From contig JAQOTA010000059.1 in assembly GCA_029532415.1 (NCBI GenBank), positions 682,001 through 746,000 on the forward strand: 64,000 nucleotides of DNA. Direction: 5' to 3'. The translations under genes were made by a program, and so were the position numbers. Shown piece by piece: positions 52,240 through 64,000 of this stretch. Position 1 is the stretch's first letter. Every line of letters starts with the position of its first letter. The DNA is from Marasmius tenuissimus (lineage: Eukaryota; Basidiomycota; Agaricomycetes; Agaricales; Marasmiaceae). The notes under the pieces were generated by a model. That model was given only the letters and a program-made list of their open reading frames with translations, was not told the origin of the DNA and made no database searches.

Positions 52240-54217
52240 ATGATCCTTCATCCCGTTCGAAACATGATCATCCCTCTTCTAGTGATAAGCTTTCTCATAG
52301 CCACTGGCATCCGGAGAGTCTTCCTCCATCCTCTGAGCAAGTTTCCGGGTCCAAAACTTGCGGCGCTATCGACGTGGTATCAGGCTTATTTCGATATTGT
52401 GAAGAATGGGGGTTTTTTGAAACATCTACATGAGCTACATGCAGCATACGGTGCGTCATTCGTGTTCGAGCTGGGAGCGAGACTCACCTTAGGTTTTACA
52501 GGACCCGTCGTACGCATCGGGCCAAACCATGTGAGTAGTATTCCAGCCTACGTTCCGATGGTGATATTCACGACTAAGTATTCAGCTCCATTTCTGTACG
52601 GCGGACGGATACCATGATATCTACAACGTACCTACCTACGCAAAATCAATCTCGTTGTATCGCGCATTTCCGCCGCCCCGAACAACTTCGTTTACCTTCA
52701 CCGATATTGCAAAGGCCAGAGAACGCAGAGCAGTCCTCAACCCCCTCTTTTCACGACGTTCAATCTTGAAGCTGGAAAGGTTCTTGCAGAAACGTGTACG
52801 TGCATATCATTTTACCTTCGTACTTCGACTGAACCATAGATTGGCTTGTTTCAGGTCGACACCTTCATCTCGCGCGTACTGTCACAAAAAGAGCCGTTCT
52901 ATATGGACCAGGCAGTCCGCTCCCTCACCACAGACATAATCACTACCTACTGTTTCGCCAAATGTTTCAACACCGTCGATGACCCCGACTTCTGCCATCC
53001 GATCACATTAGCTCAGCGCGATTTTTTCGCTGGATTATGGATCACAAAACATTTCCCACTCCTCGTATACGTACCGTTTCTCCTCCCGAAATGGCTCGCA
53101 AAGAAGCTCATCCCTGGATTCGTAACTTATCGAGAACGGCTAATTGAGCCTCTCGCTCGTCAAGTTGAGAAATACATAACGGACAGGGACGAGCTCGTGA
53201 AAGCAGAGCACGATACCATATTCCACCATCTACTCGCTCATCGAGATAAATCTGGAGCAGAGATGTCGAAGAAGACATTGCTTAACGAAGCCGTGATTGT
53301 GATCGGTGCTGGGGAGGATACGGTGGCTAATGCTTGTACCGTTGCAATAGCAAATGCGTTGAGGAATCCAGAAATTCACAGGAAGCTTGTAGAGGAGCTT
53401 AAAGAAGCGTGGCCAGATATGAACATGGAGTTCGGGTATACTGCGTTGGAGAAGTTACCGTACCTGGTACGTTCGTTCTCCGCCTGATCGTTTCCTATTC
53501 TCTCGTTCGCTGATCGTGACTTCTTTGTTCCCGTCTAGACGGCATTCATAAAGGAGACGCTGCGATGCTCTCACGGTGTCGTTTCGCCGCTGCCTCGTGT
53601 GGTTGGACCCGGGGATGGAAGGATTGATGGATATGATATCCCTCGAGGGGTACGTTCTGAATAACAGTCTGATTCCACTGTAAGCTGAACCTGTCGATTC
53701 AGACAATCGTCGCCACAAGTGCCGTTTTCCTTCACCAGAATCCGGAAGTATTTGAAAACCCGAAAGAATTTAGACCGGAACGTTGGTTTGAGTCGAACGC
53801 AAGGGAGATTGAGTCGCGATATCTGGTTGCGTTCTCGAGGGGGCCTCGGGTCTGGTAGGCTGCTTTATCTGTTTGCTTCACGCTCTGATACTTACTGACA
53901 TCCTGCTGTCAAACAGCTTGGGAATGAAGTACGTTCGCGCACTCTTGAAATATTTCTGACCGTTCTGATCAGAGCCTAGCCTAGCATGGGCTGATCTATA
54001 TCTCATTCTTGGCAATGTATTCCGAAAGTTGGACATCACTCTATGTGGGAGGTAAGTAAAACCTCTGTTCTGTTCTGCCTGTTATCCTTACCTATGCCCT
54101 CGAATTTCCGCGCTTAAAAGCCTCGGGAAAGATGATTACGTCGAATACAGGGAGATTATGGTTCCTCATTGGTACTGTCGACATCTTCAAACCCAAGTTT
54201 CTGCATCGAAGTATTGA
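52240..54217 (+). CDS. Cytochrome P450 monooxygenase
   Basis: Membrane-anchored haem monooxygenase of the ER, electrons from P450 reductase. N-terminal anchor IIPLLVISFLIATGIRRVF; Pro-rich hinge HPLSKFPGPKLAALS; GPVVRIGPNHLHF joined over two introns; I-helix VIVIGAGEDTVANACT (AGxDT motif); ExxR as KETLR; PERW; haem loop FSRGPRVCLGM joined over an intron, with the Cys ligand. Then NLAWADLYLILGNVFRKLDI and stop TGA 54215-54217. About nine exons, all joints in frame. Resembles the trichodiene-oxygenase-like group (FPGPKLAALSTWY). ATG 52240 is only 22 bp after TTTATAAG, so ATG 52264 could be the real start. Substrate unknown. Confidence 0.88.
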
Positions 54218-54734
54218 AAATGAATTGGGTCCGGCGGTGTGGACGTCAAGCACAGCTTCTCAATTCGATGGCTCCCATCCCCGATGCAATTGCACCCAAT
54301 TTCTGGTGATTTATAGACGTGTCGTCCCAAAAGAGTTTCCGATGGAGGTGTAGGCTGCAGGATTTTGAGGCACAGACAGATTAGGAAGATTTGACAAGAA
54401 CAAGGCGAGGATTTGAAAAATGAAGTTCTGTAACGAGCACCGTAAGGTACTCAACTACCATGTTTGCCTTTTGGATGGATTCTGTGTGCGTTGTGGTGCG
54501 AATGAGCAGTTTTGCAAGATTGCAGACTGGACCAGACAACTCGAAGACTGCACGGCCCGGCAAACCCGCCGCGTCATACTACACGTGATGCGCTTGAAGT
54601 GCGGTAAACGGTTTTAACTAAACGCCGACGGTTCCAGTTGCTTTGTTCCTTTGTTCTTTGCTGGTTCTTTGTTCTGTGTGCCACTCATCGTTGGGCGCTC
54701 TCAAACCTTTCGTGTCCTCATCTTTACTGCCATC
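54218..54734. other. Intergenic region after the P450 gene
   Basis: Holds a 65-codon Cys-rich frame from ATG 54420 (CLLDGFCVRCGANEQFC) with no signal peptide. It is too short and unsupported to call. TTTGTTCC/TTTGTTCTTTG repeats at 54641-54674. Confidence 0.4.
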
Positions 54735-57150
54735 ATGACATCCTTCATAGAGGGAGGTGATCAAGGGACAGTGCTCGACCAACCCAGGGTCCAGTTACTT
54801 GGCCTTCCCGAGAGCGAATGGGCACAATACCAGAAGCTGATGCCAGCCCTCCACGACGTGAGGAACGACGCAAAACTGGGTGAGATCTATACGGATATTG
54901 AAGCATCATGCGAGCTCACATCATCACTCATTTACTAGCCGATGAATTCCTGAAGGAACCCGTTACACCTTCACTTCATGCTATCGGGAATATGACTGGG
55001 GATAGGTTTGGGGACATGCATCCAGCTGTCGCATATCATCACATATTCCCGAAACTGTACATGTTCTCGCTTCTCTGCCATGAAGACGATGGTTCGTGCT
55101 CTACTCTTTGGATTTGACGCGTCTAAATTGGTCGTGTTCATCCTCCATCGCCCCTCCACAGTGCCGGAAGATTTGCGACATATTTGTCTATGGGCGTTGC
55201 GGCAAAGACTTATCGCAATCTCGGAAGCCACTGAGCGCGAGCTTTCAACCATAATCCCACATGATGGGGATAGGCATATCGATGAAAGCGCGAAAATTCT
55301 CATGGTGAGTCTCCCTGTAGTCGAGTCGGTAGCACTCTGACTTATTTGGGGCGAGATAGGATGCACGCACTCGAGTCAAGATAACATCCCATTGTTTGCA
55401 AGTGGCTTTCCTCTTAACCTTCGAAATACTGGGATTTATTCCCACTTTCTCCAGGAAACCCGAAGTCAATCTACTCGAAGAGGCTCTTTCTCACCTTGAG
55501 TCACAGATGACATTGGAGGAGAAGCGCGGTTTGGCTAGCTCATGTTTAGGCCACACGTAAGTCCCTTCGTCAATTCCACGCTTTCCTTCTACTACTAGTT
55601 CACTCACGTTGCTTAGTGAGAGTGATGCACTGTATGGCTCAGTGCTAGCGCGTACGGGCTCTCGCGACGCGGACGCTAAGAGAGTCCTAGAGAGAGTTAT
55701 CAAAGAGCTAGAGGGCAATACAGACGAGAAGCGGGTGTACTTACTCGTTCAATCGAAGCTATATCTTGCGAGGGTCTTACGTCGAAAGGGGGAAGTGTCA
55801 GATGCTGAGCCGCAGTGCGTACCTTTATTCTCGTCCCAGTTCTTCGTCACGTCTCATGCCTTGTGCATAGCGAAGCCTTTTTGATTAGGTGGTTCAAGAG
55901 ACATTCTCTCCAGCTACCTGAAAGTCTTCTCCGACAATGGTTCACGACTGAACATGACGACGATCCTGTCTTCAAAGCGCTTGGTGGTGCAAAATGGATG
56001 AAGAATCGCAAGAAAATCACGTCAAAAACATTTCTGCGAGAGACCCGAGCGTGCTACAGTTGTGGTCTACGAGAGGATCTTCTAGAATCTAAGAAGCTGA
56101 TGAAATGTTCTAAGTGTCAATCCACTGTATATTGGTAGGTTCGTGGCCATCTTGCTTCGTTCTGTGCTGAATCGGTCAAGTAGTTCGAAGGAGTGCCAGC
56201 GGCGACATTATCCATTTCACAAGTAAGCCTTGTAGTCTTCATGTAAAATTTCCGCATAAACATCTGTGTTTCTCACTCTTTCTGCTTAGGATCATTTGTC
56301 GGTAGGCCGCTTGTTCAGGCATAATGTTCGTTACTCACTACGCTTGTCTCTTTCAGAGATCCGAAAGCTAGGCAAACCGAAGATTGTGACCCCAACGCCA
56401 ATTCGAGTAATGATGCTCGTTGCATCGAAGACTGGAATCGTTTCAAAAACTCCGGCTTCGATGGGAATACTGCCTCTTTCCACGCCTTGGGTATGCATCG
56501 CGATCTTAACAGGGGGAAGACACACATTCTCGTCAAGAAGATACGATACGTACCCGACAATGGCAGCGACCTCTTTGATCGATTCCGTATAGACGAGGCA
56601 GGCGTTTTCAAGATAAGTGAAGCAATGAACGATTTAGATCATTTCATGGGTGGACCGGGAGGGGTAAAGCGAGGCATGGAAATGTTGCGTAGGGACTTTC
56701 GTAGCGGGCCCGGTAAAGATGAATCGACGACCGCCGAGTTCTTCAATCTCTACATATCCGATGATCCGAGGATCAGAAGCTATCTTCGCATAGGCTCGTC
56801 GATGTCGCGGTCTCATGATTCTTTCGAGTTGCTAACGACGGCTCCATGCAGCGGGTGTGCGATCGGATGCCAAAGATTTTTTGGAACATGACCCATTCTG
56901 GCGAAGGTCGTTGAATCGTGGCAAGAAGAGACCTGATGTCAAGCCCTTGGTTACTCCATCTAGAATTCGTGATGTTGAGTACGACTACCTGGATCCACAG
57001 GGCTCATCGACAACGCCATCGCATGCTCCTGTTTCTGGTGCTCCCGACTCCTCGCATCTAAGCCTTGGTCGGAACATCGAAACCACACGAGATTCCGCTG
57101 TTGTTGGTGGGTCTTTACCTGGACTTCGCGGGGTTTTCAAGAAGCGATGA
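54735..57150 (+). CDS. MYND-type zinc-finger protein
   Basis: Multi-exon gene from ATG 54735 (MTSFIEGGDQGTVLDQPR). The helical N-terminal half includes PAVAYHHIFPKLYMFSLL, EALSHLESQMTLEEKRGLAS and a TPR-like KLYLARVLRRKGEVSDAEPQ. The MYND finger is complete once introns are removed: CYSCGLREDLLES, MKCSKCQSTVYC, SKECQRRHYPFHKIIC (ligands C-C-C-C-C-C-H-C). It is coded between about 56049 and 56305 across three introns. The C-terminal part (ALGMHRDLNRGKTHILVK, YVPDNGSDLFDRFRIDEAGV) is the block that often follows MYND in Agaricomycete proteins. The last joint (about 56810-56850) does not keep frame as read, so the end may be 56891 or 57150. MYND fingers bind proteins; partner unknown. Confidence 0.7.
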
Positions 57151-57997
57151 CTGCGAGGTATGAAATGGAGAAGTTTGCTAATACTACCTTGGTAGCTCTT
57201 GTGCAGTAATGTCACGCAGTTGTGGACTCAAGTACTCGAGCCTCGCATTGCACAAGTCTGATTTACGGACCGGAAAGCCTGCACTTGCCGAGGATACCCG
57301 AGGATCGTTTTTTTGCTCCGACTCACCACCACGGGTCCGGTTGCTGATACAAACTTTGAATTCCTTCCCCTCGCGAATTCTGACCCGACCATTTCTTCGG
57401 GGTGGCTATCTCGAGTGATCATGAACTCGTCTGAAAAAGGAAACAGGAAGAAGTCCAACTAGATGACAGGCTTTCTCTACCCCGTTCCGTTCTTGTAGTT
57501 CCAGACTCTAACTCTTTATTGGCAATATGCCAAACCTCGATCCGAATGCAGGGACCACTTCTCATATATTCATTTCGGCCAAAGCTTGGTCCATGTGAAG
57601 TGGCGTGTCGGGAGCCAGGCGGCGGTCGGTCCCGCAACGAGTCGACTCCCCCCAACTGTATCGAACATCCTGCTAGTGGTGACGCTCGAAAGGAACTATT
57701 CCAAGCTTGCAAGTTACTGATCCAATGTTGTTCTTCAGGTTTAATCCCGCCCTAAACGATCCGATAAGTTCTCACTCGGTCGCACCCCTTCCATTTTGAT
57801 ACCTTGGACTCCAATATTCTGGAAAAGTGGTCAGACGTCGTTCATATAAACAACGATCAACTCGTTCTGTCTATTTGTTTTTTTTTCTGTCCCTTGCTCG
57901 GCGAACCTGTCTATATATAAGGGTTCGCATCTAGAGAGATCGCTTTCGTATTTCACCATTACCCCCACCACCAGCATCCCGGTAAAAAGCAGGCTTC
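57151..57997. other. Intergenic region with strong TATA box
   Basis: TATATATAA at 57912-57920, 78 bp before the SDR start codon. T-run of 10 near 57880. Nothing else recognised in 850 bp. Confidence 0.5.
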
Positions 57998-59339
57998 ATG
58001 GCATCTTCTTCTCAATCGACGATGAACAACCATGTGCAATCTCCGCGAGTTGCTATTGTCACTGGTGCCGCTCAAGGCCTGGGAAGATCGATAGCCGCAC
58101 GCCTCTTTCAAGATGGCTTCAACATTGCAATTAACGATATTCCGGAGAAGAGCAAACAGTTGGAAGAGATAGCCCGTGAGATTGAAGGTGATTCGAGAAA
58201 AGCGGGCCGCGTACTCGTTGCTCTTGCGGACGTTTCTGTCGAGAGCGAGGTCAAAGGTATGGTGGAAAGAGTAGTCGAGGAACTCGGCAGCGTGGACGTG
58301 GTTAGTTTGGCTATACCTTTTACCCCCTTCGAGGAAGCCCCTCATTCATCCATCTTTTCGAGCACGTGTAGATGGTGGCCAACGCAGGGATTGCTCCAAT
58401 CGCGTCCATTCATGACAGTCAGCATCCAAGCACATTTCTATCGGGGATCATCATGGTTTCTGATGGTCCTTTCATTTCATAGCTTCGACAGAAACATTGG
58501 ACCGAGTCCTAGCAGTCAACGTCCGCGGAACGTTCTTGTGTTATAAATACGCTTCAGAACAAATGATCAGACAAGGTGGTGGGGGCCGCATCATTGGAGC
58601 GTCTTCATTGGCAGGAAAGCGAGGTAAGGCTTTCGTTCTCGACACTGATAACCGTGTGGCTGAGAGTAAGGGCCTGATTAACATAGGTCAAGGTATGCTG
58701 AGCGCGTACTCGGCCTCTAAATTCGCCATCAGAGGCTTAACTCAGGCTGCAGGTGCGTCTGATAAATCGATGCTCTGGCTGCAGGTCGACAACGAAGGTT
58801 GTTTCAGCGGTCGAGTTGGGGAAACACGGGATCACTGTGAATGCATATGCACCCGGTACGTCTCTCGTTATCACACCGTCCGAATAATATACAACGACGT
58901 GCTAACCACGAACCAGGAGCTATTGTAACAGAGATGTGTTCGTGCCTCAAGCTTTCCTTCCACGTCCTATCTACTCACCACGCAGTCGCAGTCCACTCCA
59001 TGTCCGACCAAATGAAAAACGGGGTAAGTTTGGACTTGTCTCGCTTCTCGCCCTCCAAAACTGGACCGATGATCACCTCTTTATCTCAACAAAGCTCGCA
59101 GCTCGGGCCAGTTTAGGATGCCACGGGACCACAGACGATATTGCCAATTTCGTCTCATATATCGTCTCTGATCAAGCGAAATTCATCACTGGTACGTGCC
59201 CAAGGATGTAGGTTGTTTGCCGAGTCTGATCCACACGTTTTGTAGGCCAAAGCGTGAGTTTCTTGGGCTAATACTTGCTACTTAGCAGAGCTCACCGCCG
59301 ATCTAGGTCACCATCGATGGTGGGATACATTTCGACTAG
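57998..59339 (+). CDS. Short-chain dehydrogenase/reductase (classical SDR)
   Basis: NAD(P)-dependent oxidoreductase. Rossmann motif VAIVTGAAQGLGRSIA (TGxxxGxG), DVS acidic turn (LVALADVSVESEVKG), ANAG as MVANAGIAPIA, VNVRGTFLCYKYA, catalytic Ser in RIIGASSLAGKRG, Tyr-x3-Lys in AYSASKFAIRGLTQAA, then VELGKHGITVNAYAPGAIVT and QSVTIDGGIHFD (stop 59337-59339). Nine or so exons, several tiny (GQS is about 8 nt), all joints in frame. Asp rather than Arg after the second strand leaves cofactor choice open. Closest in character to diacetyl/acetoin reductases and 3-ketoacyl-ACP reductase-like SDRs. Substrate not determinable. Confidence 0.88.
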
Positions 59340-59712
59340 GGATGAGTGACGTTTCGTGATTTCGTCTATCATTACTGCTGTTGGTCGTAAGTAAAGTGTA
59401 GGTATAATATCTAGTTACAAAAAAAATCAACGTCTCTAATATCTACATTCCCCAAAACGTCCGTACTATGGATGTATATGTGAGGCGCGACAAACCATCT
59501 AGATATGCGAAACAATGTGGGGAAGCGAGGTGGGTATCGGCAAGAAAGCGGTTTTGTTGTAAATCTGCTTGACAAAGGGCCAGTTCTGTTGGCGACAGCC
59601 GAGGAGGTCGACTGTTGAAACGTTGAAGGTTACGCTGCGAGGTTCTTATGCCCACCCGAGAGGGGCGAGCAGCTTGGAAGCCTCGAGGACACCCGACAAG
59701 CGCTTGAGGGCA
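59340..59712. other. Convergent intergenic region
   Basis: 373 bp between SDR and the polysaccharide synthase gene. No feature recognised. Confidence 0.4.
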
Positions 59713-61828
59713 TCAATACCCTTTACCATGTCCCCACCCTTTACCACCTTCCGGAGCCACGTAATCAGCACTCTCATTCGCACCACCTTCTCTCCTCCTA
59801 AACGCCGCATTCCCGTCGTAGACAGACCCGTTCCCATTTCCACTCGCACCTCCACCCCCGATATACGTCGAACCGCTCCCGAATGGGTTCTCGCTATTAG
59901 AATTCCTTTTCATGACTGGCGGGATGGGTGCTGGCCCAGGATGCGCTTGCTCACGCTGCTGCATCGCCGCGAAGGGGGCAGCTGCGTAAGGAGAATAGCC
60001 GTGTCCTTGTTTCTCGTTTTCGTTGTCTGCATTCTGCTTTTCCAGAGCGGCCGTCGCTACCGAAGCGTCACCAATACCTGCTCGGGTTCCCCATCCAGTC
60101 TGTCGTAGAGGGTAAGTGTCAGAAGGAAGTCGATTAAGAGGAGATTAACGAAAAAGGTGACGAACCTCGTGTAACGTGCACAGTGCATAAAGTTTCATGA
60201 CGGCGAAGTAATATCCGAACACGATGAATGCTGGCACGTAGATGATGTCTTGAGGCCGTCGTATCAAGTGAGGTAGAAGCTTTCCGGTTCGCGTAATGGT
60301 GAGCCACACACAGTAGGATAGAATGATATTCCTGTAGGTGTAGAGTCAGAACTTCGGTCTGCAGATAATCGCATCCTTGCGAAGGAAAAAAGAAAGAATT
60401 GAAGAGAGCAAGGACAATTGAGAGTGGTCAAGATGTGAAGGCATGAAAGATCCAATCGAAAATTGATGACAGAGAAAGGGTTGTTGACTTACCACCACGG
60501 AAGATGGTACCCGCCTTCTGTGACCGGTTTCGTGCTCTTGGATATCAAATAAATAACTAAAATAGGCCCAGCTAACAGCGTGAATGGATTGAACAACTTG
60601 TCGACCTGAGGTGGCGATAGGTCAGTATCGCCGTGCGTGAAAGAGCAGAAAGGGGCCGAAAAGCCGCCACAGGTATACCAACATGCTGTAATCCTACGAG
60701 CATGTAGAGCAAGCTATGACGGAGTAGATACGGAAGAAACGCAAATGTCTGCCGGTACGAAAAAGTGACGATGCCTCACCATTGTAAAGGCAACGTACGG
60801 GTGCGTTGTCCAGATATGCCTTTCCGTGAATAGACTCCTCAAGTCCGAACGCCAAGTATTCCGTGTCCAGCGTAGAACCTGCTTCAGGAACCTCCAATTC
60901 GGCTTCATCGTACTTAATAGTTCCGCTTCCTTGCAGCATTGCACGTAAGTATTCCAGCCGTGACTAACCATCCACCTTGTCAGGAACTTGTCATCTCCCG
61001 AATTGAGCTGGTACTTGTCCAGCCAATAGTCGTGAGTGAAGCCGTGCAAGAATTCAGGATCCTTGAGGATGACCGTACGATACGCAGCAGTTCGACCAGA
61101 GAGACACGGTATACCGCCGTCGATATGGGTAGAAGCACTGATTTCGATGTTCCGAATAGACAGCCGAAACGCAGCGAGCACCTCCCATACCGTCATGCGG
61201 TTCCCCACAGCCTGCACTCGCTGACTGGTACCAACTCCGCCAACCTTCTGGTCCTCGAAGCATGCCAGCACGTACGGTAAGAGCATTGGTGGCCATATCG
61301 CATCGTCGTCTGCAAACACAATGATATCCGTCGTGGTATTCTTGATACCATGGGTCATTTGAAGGCGCTTGTTCGCGAACGGTACGGTCAAGACGCGTAT
61401 ACGTTCGGGATCAACAGCATTCGCTAATTCTTGTAGTGGTTCCCGCATCTTCTCCTCCGTGATGATGAGAATTTCTTTCGGTTTTCCGACTAGCCAGCTG
61501 CGAGCCGCCTCCTTGAACTCCTCCCCGGCGTCAATGGTGGGTACGATGATGGTAACATCTTCTTCAGCAATGTATGTCGGTCGTTCGGGAAGAGGAACAG
61601 GTTGATATGTGATTGATGCCGCGATACGAATGAGATACCACAAGTATCGATAGAACCTGAAGAAATTCCGTTCGTCGTCGTCGTGGACCGTGAGCAAGCA
61701 TGATGAACGCACCCAATAACCCCGAAGGGCACGACTGTCAAATTTTATGATCGTCAGGGTCGCGTAGCCACATGGTCCGAGCTCAACACTCACAAACTGG
61801 AAAGCTGTCAGAGGTAAGGTAGAGCATG
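59713..61828 (-). CDS. Membrane GT2 polysaccharide synthase (hyaluronan/chitin-synthase-like, Cps1 type)
   Basis: Processive family-2 glycosyltransferase using UDP-sugars at the plasma membrane. Short first exons from ATG 61828 (MLYLTSDSFPV) lead into RFYRYLWYLIRIAASITYQP. The catalytic domain has VTIIVPTIDAGEEFKEAA, DxD-type FADDDAIWP, GGIPCLSGRTAAYRTVI, acceptor motif SGDDKFLTRWMVSHG, and QVLRW in place of Q/RxxRW. Further exons carry membrane segments (LFNPFTLLAGPILVIYLIS; IIYVPAFIVFGYYFAVMKLY), the conserved HETGWGTRAGIGDAS, and a Gly/Asn-rich tail (SGSTYIGGGGASGNGNGS) ending at TGA 59713-59715. Joints keep frame. Cryptococcus Cps1 of this family makes hyaluronan; the product here is unknown. 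Confidence 0.88.
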
Positions 61829-64000
61829 ACGAGCAAGTAGTCTTGCTCGCTGTCTGCGACGACGAGTTCGTCGCGTCCAGGTCGTGATCAAGGTTCAGGA
61901 GGAAGTCGAGAATTTACCTCCGTACGGTCGGACTTCGAAATTTCGATTCTTATAAACTTCCAGCCATCCATGCATGAGGCAGCACCCGAATAAGGTTAGC
62001 AACACAGGAGATTCTGTACAGCGTACTTACTTCGGCACTTTTTTTCTTCACTTCGAAGTATAGGGACACGCACGAGAAGCTTGCAGGATAGGACACCATT
62101 GCGCTGGTCATCTTCCTGCCAGACCTATGACTCTGAGCAGTTTGCTCTCGTGGAGAAACCAGTGGCCGGGCTTATGGGACAGTCCTCTGCGATTTTCTAG
62201 TAGACCGTGGAAGGCAGATCCCAGATGAATCTGGTGAGCATCCCTTTCTGTCTGAACACGAAATTCTAACCCACTCGTCCGGGCATGTCCCGCTCACGAT
62301 CGGTTCATTTCACAATTTACATAAATTGCAGTATCCAGCATGATGCATGAACGACAGGGTCTTCGTTCCCCGTTTCTGTATCTATTCTGATTCGGTGGGA
62401 AGCGCCGTACAATGGGAGGATCTCCATCTAATCATCCTCATGTTCCCTAGGGGACCGCTCGTGTTGCCATCTTAATATCGACGGGAGGGTTATTTGACAC
62501 GTTCATCCGCAGAGAACAAGCCAGGGCTGGTTCTTCATGGACTTTGCCCGGTCGGTGACCTTACGCTTGTAGGTGACTGGCTTCGATGCTAAAGCTTGGC
62601 TTGAGCCTAATCGACTTGGCACGCATTGACGGATGGACAAGGCGACTCTCAGACGTTGGGCTAGAATGGGAGCTCGGATGGCTCCGTACGTAAATTCACC
62701 AAACGGAAGTTGATTTCGTGGCGCAAGCCTTTGCTACGAAGGTGCGCTCTCTATTTCATCGCCGCGATATGACCGAGCGCCAGTCCAAGTCCTGCAGACG
62801 GATGATCTTTCAACTTCCGCCACAGGGCGTGCGGAAAAACTACCTTGTGTATCTGCCCTTCCACGGCAAGTCTCTCAGCCATTATCTCCCCTGTGGCTTT
62901 GCAAGGCCCTTCGACACAAAGAGGCATGGCAACGGGTCTCTTCAGCACTCCGCCATGACCATGAACAACCTTTCCTTGTATCCTATCCACCCGTCCTGAG
63001 TCCCCAAAGAAGATTCGACGTTTCTGTCAATTAGTCCCCAATTTCAGTCCTCCGAGACAGGCTCCAGTTGGGCATCGAACGGCACTCGGATACGCTCACC
63101 TTCATAGTTCTCTCAAGTAATCAAACCGCAGAGGCGCACAAAGGTGCAGCCCGGAACTGGGGAAATGAGCTGCAAGAAGGATGCCTTCGCCTACAAGCTC
63201 GCGATAAGTATTCAGGGGTTCTAACGATTACGATTGACCTGGACAGGAAGAACAGTGCCACCTCCTACGACGCGTAGGGGTCCATTTCGGTGCCGGAGCC
63301 CCCGTTTCTTCTCACCATTGCGCACTCTACGTTCCTCGTTTCCAAGAGAGTTCGATGTCGGCACGAGTGCTGGCTCGGCCATGACGCTGACGAATCGCCG
63401 GACTTGAAGGAGAGGATGACTCAGAGGAATACGAATAGTATTTGGCGATGGCCTGGTGACTTCAATTGCAGCCAGCACATTCTCACTGCTCCCCACCTGT
63501 GGCATCCAACGATGGAACGAACACGAAGAATATCCAGCACCGATCCAATACTCTGCGACGGGTGTCGACGGCGGCAAAGCATGCAACTCAGAGAGTTTAT
63601 CACGGGTTTCGAGGCTCTGAGACCGAACTACGAAGGTATGGGTGCGGAAGATCCCAAATAACCGAAATGGGCCAAGCGACACAAAGAATCAGCAGGACAT
63701 TAGCTCAAGTTCTGGGATGAACAACTTGGGCCCGGGTCATTCAAAGAATGCCGGCGTCATCATGGGTCGTGACTTGAATGCTGGGGCAATATATGGGAGA
63801 CTGGTACCATCTTTGAGGTACGGGATCATCCATGCAGGGTTATACCAGCTGACTGAGCAACAGAAGCCAACTCTATCGCACCAAGAAAGGGTTCTGGACC
63901 TACACGCTGAGGCGTGAGCCGTCGTGAAACTCCAAGTAGACTCCAACTTCTCGTCTATTGGTGGCCTGGGGGTTGAACGTTCGCTATGGCATATATACCA
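61829..64000. other. No gene supported
   Basis: Promoter of the GT2 gene, then about 2 kb with only short frames on both strands (62718-62999, 63068-63277, 63290-63720) that match no family and cannot be spliced convincingly. A gene entering from beyond base 64000 cannot be excluded. Confidence 0.4.

Noticed and set aside
54420..54617. Small Cys-rich protein (65 aa)
   Set aside because: No secretion signal and no recognisable cysteine pattern; lies in the P450 3' flank.
63221..63682. 153-codon minus-strand frame near the window end
   Set aside because: First ATG lies well inside, no family match, overlapping equally long frames on the other strand.
1..64000. CRISPR arrays, rRNA, full-length LTR or LINE elements, clear tRNA genes
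   Set aside because: None seen by eye. No reverse transcriptase or integrase motif, no long direct terminal repeats, no convincing tRNA box A/B pair. A tRNAscan-SE run would settle the tRNA point.

Overview
The window looks like nuclear DNA of a mushroom-forming basidiomycete (Agaricomycetes). Genes have many short introns (about 50-60 nt, GT...AG). Several families are ones known to be expanded in this class: F-box-like proteins with an N-terminal coiled coil, atypical G-alpha and Arf-like GTPases, MYND-finger proteins and P450s. No species can be named from the sequence. All gene models were read by eye, so splice sites are inferred.

Layout. (1) 1-9130 and about 24243-32640 are the two arms of an inverted duplication of about 8.4 kb, around a spacer of about 15 kb. 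Each arm carries, from its outer end inwards, F-box gene A, F-box gene B, F-box gene C and the G-protein exchange factor/chaperone Ric8. The left Ric8 is complete. The right Ric8 is a 5'-truncated, frameshifted copy, so the right arm is probably the derived one. A and B are open in both arms, while C is broken in both arms by different lesions. An intact C-type gene (32880-34556) and a dispersed intact B-type gene (39507-41369) lie outside the arms. A 730-bp inverted-repeat element interrupts the left arm, and the right arm preserves the matching empty site.

(2) The spacer holds RSA3 (ribosome assembly), a decayed multi-pass (probably 7-TM) membrane protein, an atypical G-alpha subunit, a C2H2 zinc-finger gene and a gene-poor stretch. 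That stretch has two U6 snRNA-derived fragments and a non-autonomous hAT element with a perfect 8-bp target duplication. Ric8 (known to fold and activate G-alpha), the G-alpha gene and the 7-TM relic fall within 9 kb.

(3) 34.5-45 kb has a divergent pair of unrecognised genes, the third F-box B gene, a PSMA/FOLH1-like peptidase pseudogene that has lost its catalytic core, and a 529-bp Tc1/mariner-type MITE. (4) 45-62 kb is an ordinary metabolic and signalling region: a Cys-pair (RING-like) protein, a DJ-1/PfpI protein, a divergent Arf-like GTPase, a small membrane protein, a cytochrome P450, a MYND-finger protein, a short-chain dehydrogenase, and a membrane GT2 polysaccharide synthase. The last 2 kb hold no gene I can support.
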